Part shown: positions 6,225-13,600 of the stretch, piece after piece
Layout of the letters: each line of letters starts with the position of its first letter
How positions within the stretch are numbered: the first letter of the stretch is position 1
Translations under genes and position numbers: made by a program
Origin: JBBSEZ01 sp038239195
GTDB lineage: Bacteria > Planctomycetota > Planctomycetia > Gemmatales > Gemmataceae
NCBI GenBank assembly: GCA_038239195.1
Contig: JBBSEZ010000110.1
Coordinates: forward strand, 1-24,146
Reading direction: 5' to 3'
DNA: 24,146 bases
Notes under the pieces: generated by a model
Database searches by the model: none
The model's input: the letters and a program-made list of their open reading frames with translations, nothing else
Told to the model about the DNA's origin: nothing

Positions 6225-8642
6225 CTACTTCGGGCCCGTTGCCGCCACCTTCTGGAAGTCGGCCCGTCCGGCGAGGGGGCGGAACGCAGCCACCTCGCTC
6301 AGGGGGCCGGGCTTGTGCCCGCGCTCGAGCGCCTTCCCCAGCGACTCGACGGCGCGCGCCGCTGCCCTCTCCTGGATGGCCTCGTCCCGGGCGGTCTCGG
6401 CAAGCTTGGCGTACAGTTCCGCGAGCTCGTACCACTGATCGTTCGCCAGGTCGCCGTCGGCGAACAGGTCGTCGGCGTTCTGCTGGGCGCGGGCGAGCTC
6501 GCCCGCCAGGGCCCGCTGCCGGGCCCGGCTCAGGCGAAGCAGCACGGGCTCGAGCCGTTCGCCCACTTTCTCGGCGCGTTGCAGGTCGCGCTCGTATTCG
6601 GCCATCTTGTTCAGCGATCGGAACGCGCAGCCGCGCTGCCGGAGCCCGGTTTGCAGGTCGGCGCGCCACTCGCGGCTTTGGGGGGACGTCTGGAGGGCGG
6701 CCTCGATGCAGCCGATGCCTCGGGAGTAGCATTCGAGGGCGTCGGCGTAGCGCTTCTGGTTCTCCAGCAGCCCAGCTTGCCAGGAGTAGCCGGTCGCCAG
6801 GGCCCGGAGGGCAGCCGCGTCCCGAGGGAAGTCGAGGACCAGCCGCTGGTAAATGCGAATCGCCTCGGCGTACGCCTTCTCCGCCTCGGCGGGCCTGTCG
6901 AGCGCCCCGAGGAAACGGCCCAGGTGCGTATAGCCGGTCGCCCCGTACATCCGAAACTCGTGGTTGGCCGGGAAATCGGCGGCGGCGCGCGCCCACTCCC
7001 GAACGCCCTCGCGCAACGCGGCCTCGGCCTCGGCGTTCTTTCGCAGGGCGGCCAGTTGGCTGCCCAGGCCGACCAGTCCCTGGGCCACGTAGCGCCGGTA
7101 CTCCGCACAGCCGGGGTAGTCGGTCCCCAGCCGCTTCATCAGGTCGAGGGCGGACGCGGCGTGCTTGGCGGCCTCTTCCGGCTTGCCCTGCGCCAGTTTC
7201 AACATCGCCAGCCGGCCGAGGGCCAGGCTCTGTTGGTGACGGAACTTGGGGGCCTGCGGGCATTCGTCGGCCAGCTTCGCCAGGCCGTCGAGGCCCGCGC
7301 GGAGGTGCTGTTCCCCTTCCGTATCGTTCCTCGCCATGAGGCAGCCCAGCCCGGCCGAGATGGAAACGTCGGCCCAGATGAAGCGGTGCCTTGCAACGTC
7401 GGGTTGCTCCGCCTCCAGCTTCGCGAGCAGCGCCAGCGCTTCACGGGCGTGGGCTTGCGACGCGCCCGGCTCTCGGCCGCTCAACTCTCGCATCGCCAGG
7501 AAGACTTTCGCCTTCGCCAGCTCGCACCGGTAGAGGGGCACCTCGGGGTGGTCCTCGACCTTCTTCTCGGCCTCGCGCGCGATGCGCTCGATCTCCGGGC
7601 GCTGCGCGAGGAACCTTTTCTCGTCCACGATTTGCATGGTGCCGATTACCTTGTCCTCGTCGGAAAGGCCACCCGCGGACGCGCCCGGGTACTTCGCCAG
7701 CTTCTCCTCGAGGCGATCCGCCTCGCGCAGCGCGAGGCGCGCCCCGGCCGCGTCGTGCAGACACGTCAGCGCCTGAGACAGGTTCCGGTAGGTCGTCGGC
7801 AGGCGACGCCAGTGTTCCGGCCGATCGGGGCAATCTTTCTCCAGGCGCTCGAGGCCTGCAACGCCTTCGCGGATCAGTTCGGCGGCGAGGGCGAAACGGC
7901 CACCTTCCCGAACCAACAGCGCGTAGGAGTTGCAAACGCCGACGAGCTGGGCGACGTGGGCCGGCGCCTGGGGGAGCTCGGCAATGAGCGGGCGCGCGAG
8001 CTTCAGGGCCTGCGCGAAGGCGACCTCCGCCTCCTGGTGGCGCGCCAGGCTCATCAACCCGCAGCCCTGGATCGTGAGCACGTCCACCAGTTCTTTGCGA
8101 TGCTCCGCCTGGCCGGCGCCGTTCTTCAGGAGCTTTTCGAGGCTGGCGACCGCCTTGCTCTGCTCGGCGACTGCTTCGACCAGCATTTCGGCCTCGCCGT
8201 AGCAGTGGCCCAGGGCGCTGTGGGCCCTGGCCAGCTCCAGACGGACGGCAGTGGATCGGGGGTGGCGGGCGCTGAGCTTTTCGAGGGCCGGGATGGTCGT
8301 CCGGAGGAGGGCCCGAGCCCGGGCAAACTCGAGCATCGTCCCCTGGAGCTTCGCCAGGCGCGTCTGGCAGCGGTATTGTGGGAGGCAAAGGGAGAGGTCG
8401 GCGGGGCGGTGGGCCGTGCGCTTCTTGTGCTCCGCCAGGGCGGCGAGGTAGCTCTTCTCGGCCTCCGCCAGCTTGCCGGCTTTTTCGAGGCGCTCGGCGC
8501 GCTTCTGGAGCGCCGCGGGTGAAGGCGCCTTGCTTCCCTGGGCGCGGACCGCTCCAAGCGACCCGAGGAGGGCGACGAGGAGGGCAGCGGCGAATGGGGA
8601 GGGGAGGGGCCCTGGCCAGGGGCGCGAAAAGGGGCGGGACAT
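6225..8642 (-). CDS. Secreted TPR-repeat protein (paralogue 2)
   Basis: The product is 805 aa and is a clear full-length paralogue of the TPR protein encoded immediately downstream. Shared landmarks are the MSRP start, a signal peptide ending AVRAQ, LEKLxKN..AEHRKELVDVL, the EFRMYG block, and the C-terminal QWYELAELYAKL and AVESLGKALERGHK blocks ending AFRPLAGRADFQKV. It consists of degenerate TPR-like helical hairpins after about residue 35 and has no enzymatic motif. The frame is open to 8693, but the start at 8642 is preferred: it aligns with the paralogue, has GAGGG 7 bases upstream, and leaves the shared leader untranslated. Divergence between the copies is spread along the whole length, so the duplication is old. 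Two genes with separate promoters suggest two related scaffolds rather than one operon. Confidence 0.86.
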   Translation of the reverse strand: MSRPFSRPWPGPLPSPFAAALLVALLGSLGAVRAQGSKAPSPAALQKRAERLEKAGKLAEAEKSYLAALAEHKKRTAHRPADLSLCLPQYRCQTRLAKLQGTMLEFARARALLRTTIPALEKLSARHPRSTAVRLELARAHSALGHCYGEAEMLVEAVAEQSKAVASLEKLLKNGAGQAEHRKELVDVLTIQGCGLMSLARHQEAEVAFAQALKLARPLIAELPQAPAHVAQLVGVCNSYALLVREGGRFALAAELIREGVAGLERLEKDCPDRPEHWRRLPTTYRNLSQALTCLHDAAGARLALREADRLEEKLAKYPGASAGGLSDEDKVIGTMQIVDEKRFLAQRPEIERIAREAEKKVEDHPEVPLYRCELAKAKVFLAMRELSGREPGASQAHAREALALLAKLEAEQPDVARHRFIWADVSISAGLGCLMARNDTEGEQHLRAGLDGLAKLADECPQAPKFRHQQSLALGRLAMLKLAQGKPEEAAKHAASALDLMKRLGTDYPGCAEYRRYVAQGLVGLGSQLAALRKNAEAEAALREGVREWARAAADFPANHEFRMYGATGYTHLGRFLGALDRPAEAEKAYAEAIRIYQRLVLDFPRDAAALRALATGYSWQAGLLENQKRYADALECYSRGIGCIEAALQTSPQSREWRADLQTGLRQRGCAFRSLNKMAEYERDLQRAEKVGERLEPVLLRLSRARQRALAGELARAQQNADDLFADGDLANDQWYELAELYAKLAETARDEAIQERAAARAVESLGKALERGHKPGPLSEVAAFRPLAGRADFQKVAATGPK

Positions 8643-8694
8643 GAGACGGCCCTCGAAGGGGGAAGGGGCCCCGGCCCAGCGCCGGGCGCGCATG

Positions 8695-8730
8695 CTCTAC
8701 CGCGGTGGCCCGGGAGAAGCAAGGCGAAAG
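8695..8730 (-). promoter_or_regulatory. Duplicated upstream region / promoter of TPR paralogue 2
   Basis: This is the second copy of the block at 6131-6165. TTGCTT (8722-8717) and GTAGAG (8700-8695) are again 16 bases apart on the minus strand. Preservation of both boxes and their spacing while the coding parts diverged supports a promoter role. Confidence 0.5.
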
Positions 8731-8776
8731 GGGGCCTCGCGTCGAGGACGATCCGCCTGGGCCCCTCGTCGATTCG

Positions 8777-8782
8777 TAGAAT
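8777..8782 (+). promoter_or_regulatory. Candidate -10 box of the HEPN operon
   Basis: TAGAAT stands 44 bases before the GTG at 8827. No good -35 box is present at the right distance, so the call is weak. Confidence 0.25.
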
Positions 8783-8816
8783 GAGAAGGTTGTCGTTGCG
8801 CCAAGCCCGGTTTGAG

Positions 8817-8824
8817 AGGAGGGG
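8817..8824 (+). promoter_or_regulatory. Ribosome binding site that decides the first start of the HEPN operon
   Basis: AGGAGGGG lies two bases before GTG at 8827, with its AGGAG core about five bases from the start. The alternative upstream TTG at 8812 falls just before this site and would translate through it, so 8827 is the better start. Confidence 0.7.
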
Positions 8825-8826
8825 CC

Positions 8827-9468
8827 GTGAACGTTCGCCAAGGCCCGAACCTGAAACAACACAAGACCTACTCGTCGCTGGTGGCCCAGAAGAACGCGCT
8901 TCTGGAAGGCGTTCTCGACCTCGCCACGGCGGAAGGGGCGTGGGAGCTCGACAAGGACAATCGCGGTCGCCCACTGCTTCTGCTCCGACTGACGGACCAA
9001 CTCAACGGGCAGACCACGGCGGCGTTCGCCCCGGAGGAGTTGCAGAACGATGCGCACCTGTCCTCTCGGCTCCGCGGCTTGAAGGGTGCGCTCCTCCACG
9101 TGGGACACTGGCGGGGCCAGCTCCAGCAATTGTTCGCGGACGTCCGGCGGTGGTGCCAGGGCCTTCCCGGCGGGGCCTACGTCCAGGAAGAGCCGATGGT
9201 CGTTCGGGAGGAACGCAGCGGCGAATACGAGGTGACGCGGCTAATTGTGTCGAGCAAGGGGCAAACGATGCGCGTGGAGCCGGTGGCCTTGTGGGTCGTT
9301 GGAGCAGACGGGCGAGTGGACCTCAAGGGCATCGGAGGCCCGTTTACCTTGCTGTACTTCCAGCAGGACGGGGGCTGGGCCTACGTGCAGAACGGGCCCC
9401 CCGCGGTAACGATGCCCCTGACTGAGGGCTTGTTCCTGCAACTTGCCGAGGCGTGCCTCGATGGCTAA
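8827..9468 (+). CDS. Unknown protein, first gene of the HEPN operon
   Basis: The product is 213 aa and I do not recognise the family. The N-terminal half (to about residue 110) looks helical and charged, with HKTYSSLVAQKNALLEGVLD and an LSSRLRGLKGALLHVGHW block. The C-terminal half looks like beta strands: YEVTRLIVSSKGQTMRVEPV, then GADGRVDLKGIGGPFTLLYF and a final helix LTEGLFLQLAEACLDG. There is no signal peptide or membrane segment, so it is cytoplasmic. Its stop codon overlaps the start of the HEPN gene (ATGGCTAA), so the two are translationally coupled and probably act as partners. An antitoxin, regulator or sensor role is inference from this arrangement only. Confidence 0.8.
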   Translation: MNVRQGPNLKQHKTYSSLVAQKNALLEGVLDLATAEGAWELDKDNRGRPLLLLRLTDQLNGQTTAAFAPEELQNDAHLSSRLRGLKGALLHVGHWRGQLQQLFADVRRWCQGLPGGAYVQEEPMVVREERSGEYEVTRLIVSSKGQTMRVEPVALWVVGADGRVDLKGIGGPFTLLYFQQDGGWAYVQNGPPAVTMPLTEGLFLQLAEACLDG

Positions 9469-9985
9469 CCCTCTCGATCCGGTGATGCAATGGTATCAGA
9501 CGGCCCTCGATAGCATCCGGGTCACGCAACGAGCCCTGAACCAGGGCATTGCCGGGGCCGTGACCAACAAGCACGTTTTCTTCGGGCAACCCGTCGCGGA
9601 CTGCACCGCCTGGCTGGAGGCGGCCAAGGAGGAACTGGAGCGACTGGTGGTGCTGGCCCTGACGTCGATCTTCGAGCGGACACTTCGGGATTACTTGACC
9701 GACTTCCCAAGGGCCGCCTTGCCGCCGGGCGACCCGCACCGCGACGCCGTCCGGGAGGAAATAATCAAGGACATTGAGTTCTGGAACATCTCTTCGCGTG
9801 TGGGGGAGGTGTTCCCCGCGGTGGCCCCCCCCGTTCGAGGCCAGGCGAAGCAGATCATTGACTATCGAAACTGGGTCGCCCACGGACACACCCTCGCCAG
9901 GCCGGCGCCGTCCAACATCGTCCCCGGGAAGGCCCACCAGCACCTGACGGAGTTCTTGGTCCAGGCCGGCGTCATCGCGCCTTGA
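9461..9985 (+). CDS. HEPN-domain protein (putative ribonuclease)
   Basis: The product is a 174-aa all-helical protein. The signature is IIDYRNWVAHGH at residues 132-143, containing R136-N137-x3-H141, the R-x4-6-H motif of HEPN domains, many of which are metal-independent RNases. An upstream helix (EELERLVVLALTSIFERTLR, residues 57-76) resembles the first HEPN helix of RiboL-PSP/MAE-type families. The motif position near the C-terminus fits a single HEPN fold, and HEPN RNases usually dimerise to build the active site. The ATG at 9461 overlaps the stop codon of the preceding gene by 8 bases. RNase activity and a toxin or defence role are inferred from the motif; some HEPN proteins are non-catalytic. 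Confidence 0.75.
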   Translation: MANPLDPVMQWYQTALDSIRVTQRALNQGIAGAVTNKHVFFGQPVADCTAWLEAAKEELERLVVLALTSIFERTLRDYLTDFPRAALPPGDPHRDAVREEIIKDIEFWNISSRVGEVFPAVAPPVRGQAKQIIDYRNWVAHGHTLARPAPSNIVPGKAHQHLTEFLVQAGVIAP

Positions 9986-10023
9986 ACAAGCGCCCGTGTA
10001 TCGACTCCACCGCGCAGGGACAC

Positions 10024-10479
10024 GTGAAACGATTGCAAGAGTTGACGAACGAAGACCTTCGCCGCTGGCCGATCTGGCGGTATGAGGCGCTGTCCGACGA
10101 CGAGGCTTGGGTCTTCCCTGTCGAGTCGTGGGAAGCGCCAGATCGCCACGCCCACATCGCTCGGACGCGCTTCGTCCTGGCCGACGGCAGCGAGTGGTGG
10201 GGCTACTGCTCGCCCACCGACGATTCGGGCCTGGATTACGTCCAGCCCGTCCTCATCGCGCCGCGCGGGCACCACCGCTTCTGGTGCGAAGGCCTGCTGC
10301 CCGGGCCAGAGCAAGCGTGCAGTCTGCTGGGCAAGCGCCCAGAGCAGGTGTTCCCCGTTCGGTTCGAGTGCATCGTGCCATTCGAGGGGCGGTTCGTCGC
10401 GGGAGCGCTGACAGCGGAGGCGGCCCCACCCATCTGTCGCGTCCCTGGGCCCGGCAGCCCCACCGATCCGAACCGTTGA
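10024..10479 (+). CDS. Unknown small protein, third gene of the HEPN operon
   Basis: The product is 151 aa from GTG at 10024, behind the purine run CAGGGA. A TTG at 9982 would overlap the HEPN stop codon (TTGA) and add 14 residues, and remains possible. The sequence begins KRLQELTNEDLRRWPIWRYE and has the beta-rich blocks HIARTRFVLADGSEWWGYCS, DYVQPVLIAPRGHHRFWCEG and VFPVRFECIVPFEGRF. It is rich in Trp and acidic residues and has no membrane segment. The overall look (EDL-x3-P-x-W opening, single alpha/beta domain) recalls small immunity-type or stand-alone uncharacterised proteins, but I cannot name a family. It probably belongs to the same transcript as the HEPN gene. Confidence 0.72.
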   Translation: MKRLQELTNEDLRRWPIWRYEALSDDEAWVFPVESWEAPDRHAHIARTRFVLADGSEWWGYCSPTDDSGLDYVQPVLIAPRGHHRFWCEGLLPGPEQACSLLGKRPEQVFPVRFECIVPFEGRFVAGALTAEAAPPICRVPGPGSPTDPNR

Positions 10480-10606
10480 CGTCGCCCCTCGCGCGCGAGA
10501 CACTACGAGCGCCCGGGAGAAGGCCCCCGCCGGTCCTTTTGGCCCCCTTGCCCTCGCTCCCCCGCTGGTTCTTCCCCGCCGCCGCCCCCTCGGAGGTCCA
10601 CCCGCC

Positions 10607-13600
10607 ATGCACTCGCGCCTCCTCGCGCACTTCTCCCTCGCTCTGCTCGTCGCCGGCCTTGCGCTGGCGCGCGGCCTTCCCGCCGAGGACGACCCGCCCG
10701 GGCTTCTCGTCGCCCTCAAGGGCCACAAGGAGGCCGTCTACGGCATCGCTTTCACCCCCGACAGCAAACAACTCCTCACCGCGAGCGGCGACCCCTCCGT
10801 CAAGGTCTGGGACGCGGCCACCGGCAAGGAGCTCAAGGCCTTCGGCGGGCCCAACGGCCACAAGCAGCTCGTCCTCGGCGTCGCCGTTAGCCCCGACGGC
10901 GCCCTCTTCGCGACCGCCGGGTCCGACAACTCCGCAAAGCTGTGGGACTTCCCCACCAGCAAACACCTGCGCCAGTTCGCCCAGGGCGACGAGGCCCACG
11001 CCGTCGCCGTCAGCCCCGACGGCACGCGCGTCGCCGGCGGCGGCAAGGACGGCACGATCAAGGTCTGGGGCGCCCTCGACGGCAAGGCGCTCCTCGACCT
11101 CGCCGGCCACGAGGGCGAGGTCACCGGCGTCGCCTTCAGCCCCAACGGGCTGATCCTCGCCTCCTGCGGCGCCGACCGCACCCTCCGCTTCTGGAACGTG
11201 GCCGACGGCAAGGCCCTCGCCGCCTTCGGCGCGCACCCCGGGCCCGTCAGCGGGGTCGCCTTCAGCCCGAGCGGTAACGTCGTCTACACCGCCGGGCCCG
11301 ATGGCACGCTCCGCTTCTGGTCGATGCCGCCCGTCGCCCCACGCTCCCTCGCCGCCCTCGACGCGCCCGCCACCGCGTTTGCCCTCTCCCCCGACGGCGC
11401 CCAGGCCCTCATCGCCACCGACAAGAGCGCCCGGCTGAGCACGGTCGCCAACGGCCAGTTCGTGCGCGCTTTCGCCGGCCCGGTCGCGCCCCTCACGGCG
11501 GTCGCCCTCGCCCCCAACGGGGCCTTCGTTGCGGGCGGCACCAGCGACCGGCAACTTTTCGTATGGCAGACGAAGGACGCCAAGGTGCTCGCCCAGTCGC
11601 TCGCCCACGGCGGGGCCGTCACCGGCGTCGCCTTCCACCCCTCCTCCACGCAGTTGCTCACCGCCGGCCGCGATGGGCTGGTCAAGCTCTGGGCCCTGCC
11701 GCCCGTGCCCACGCGCTCCTTCCCTCATCCCGACGCGGTGCGCGCCGCCGCTCTCAGCGCCGACGGCAAACGACTCGTGACGGGCGGTGTCGATAAGATC
11801 GTGCGGAGCTGGCTGCTCGCCAGCCCCAAGGTGGTGGAGCGCCAGTATTCCGGCCATACCGGGCCCGTCAACGCCGTCGCCATCAGCCCCGACGGCAAGA
11901 CCATCGCCTCGGCCGGCGACGACGAAACGATCCGCTTCTGGGGCCAGGCCAAGGGCGACCAAACCGCCGTCCTCGGCGGGCACACCGGCCCCGTCGTTAG
12001 CCTCGCGTTCAGCCCGTCGGGGCAACACGTCCTGTCGGCCTCGGCCGACGGCAGCGTCAAGTTGTGGCTCGTCCCCGCCGTGGGCAAGAGCACCTATTCC
12101 CACGCCGGGGCCGTCACCAGCGCCGTGCTCAGCCCCGACGGCACGCGCCTGCTGACGGGCAGCGCCGACAAGCAGGCCCGGTTGTGGAACCTCGCCACCG
12201 GCAAGCTGGAACGGCCCTTCACCGGGCCGACCCTCGGCGTCCTGAGCGTCGCCTACAGCGCGGCCCAGGACCGCGTCGCGGCGGGCTCGGCCGACCGCTC
12301 CCTCTGGGTGTGGACGGCCGCGACCGCCAAGGAAGCCCGCAAGTTCCTCAATCTGCCCGGCACCGTCAACGCCATCGCCTTCAGCCCCGACGGCAAGTAC
12401 GTCGTCGCGGGGCTGTCCGACAAAACCGCCCGTCTGTTCGACCTGGCGCTCGGCAAGGAGGCGAAGACGTTCTCCGGACACAGCGGGCCCGTCAACGCCG
12501 TCGCCTTCAGCGCCAAGGGCGATCGCGTCTTCTCGGCCGGGGCCGACGGGACGGTCCACGTGTGGGGCACCGCCGATGGCCTGAGCAAGACGAGCGTCAA
12601 GCACGGTGCCGCCATCCATGCCCTGGCGCTCAGCAAGGACGGGTTGCGCCTGGCCAGCGGTGGGGCCGACAAGGCCGTGCGCCTGTGGACGGTCGCCGAC
12701 GGCAAGAGCGCCGGCGCCCTCGCCACGCCCGCCGCTGTGCGCGGCGTGAGCTGGGCGCCCGACGGCAAGCGCCTGGCCGTGGCCGGGGCGGACGGGCGCG
12801 CCCGGGTCTATGATGCCGATGGGGCCCTGGGCGAGCACCTCGTCCACGAGGGGCCCGTGACGGCGGTGGCGTTCGCGGCCGATGGCAAGCGCGTGCTGAC
12901 CGCGAGCGAAGACAAGAGCGCCCGCACCTGGCCGCTGGCGCTGGTCTGGCAGGCGCGCCACGTGGGCGCCGTGCGCCAGGCGACGTTCAGCCCGCGCGGC
13001 GACCGCGTGTTCTCGGGGGGCGACGACAAGGCGGTGCGCGTCTGGAACGCGCTCGACGGCAAGGCCGTGAAGGCGATCCTCGCCCACGACGGGCCCGTGT
13101 TGGCGGTGAGCGTCAGCGCCGACGGCAACAAGGTCGCCTCGGCGGGGGGCGACGACAAGGCCAAGCTCTGGGACCTGCTCGCCAAGGTGGGCAAAGAGGG
13201 CGACAAGGCGGTGACGGTCATCGCCCTGCCCGGCACGCCGCAGGCGGTGGCGCTGAGCCCCAACGGGCTGCGCATCGCGGTCGGGCTGGCGGCAGGCAAG
13301 GGCGGCAAGGAGCGAGCCCACGTCTTCGACGCGACCGGCAAGGAGCTCTTGCAGGTCGGGGACAGCGCCCCCGCAACTTCGCTGAGATTCCTGGCCGACA
13401 ACCGCACCCTGCTGGCGGCGGGGGCCGACCGCACTGCCCAGCTCCTCGACGTCAACGTGCTGGCGGCCTTCGAGGCGCACCCGGGCGGGGTGACGGGCGT
13501 GGCGTTCCAGAGTGATGGCGTGCGCGCCCTGACCGGCGGGGCCGACAAGAAGGTCAAGCTGTGGAACCTCACCACCGGCAAGCTCGAGCGCTCCTTCGGC

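Noticed and set aside
6315..8522. A 735-codon open frame on the plus strand opposite TPR paralogue 2 (and a 582-codon one at 3630-5378 opposite paralogue 1)
   Set aside because: Both are mirror frames of the TPR genes, caused by GC-rich third positions. The real frames have signal peptides and aligned paralogues.
8827..10479. Classical HEPN/MNT toxin-antitoxin pair
   Set aside because: Neither neighbour shows the nucleotidyltransferase GSx10DxD motif, so the known MNT partner is not present.
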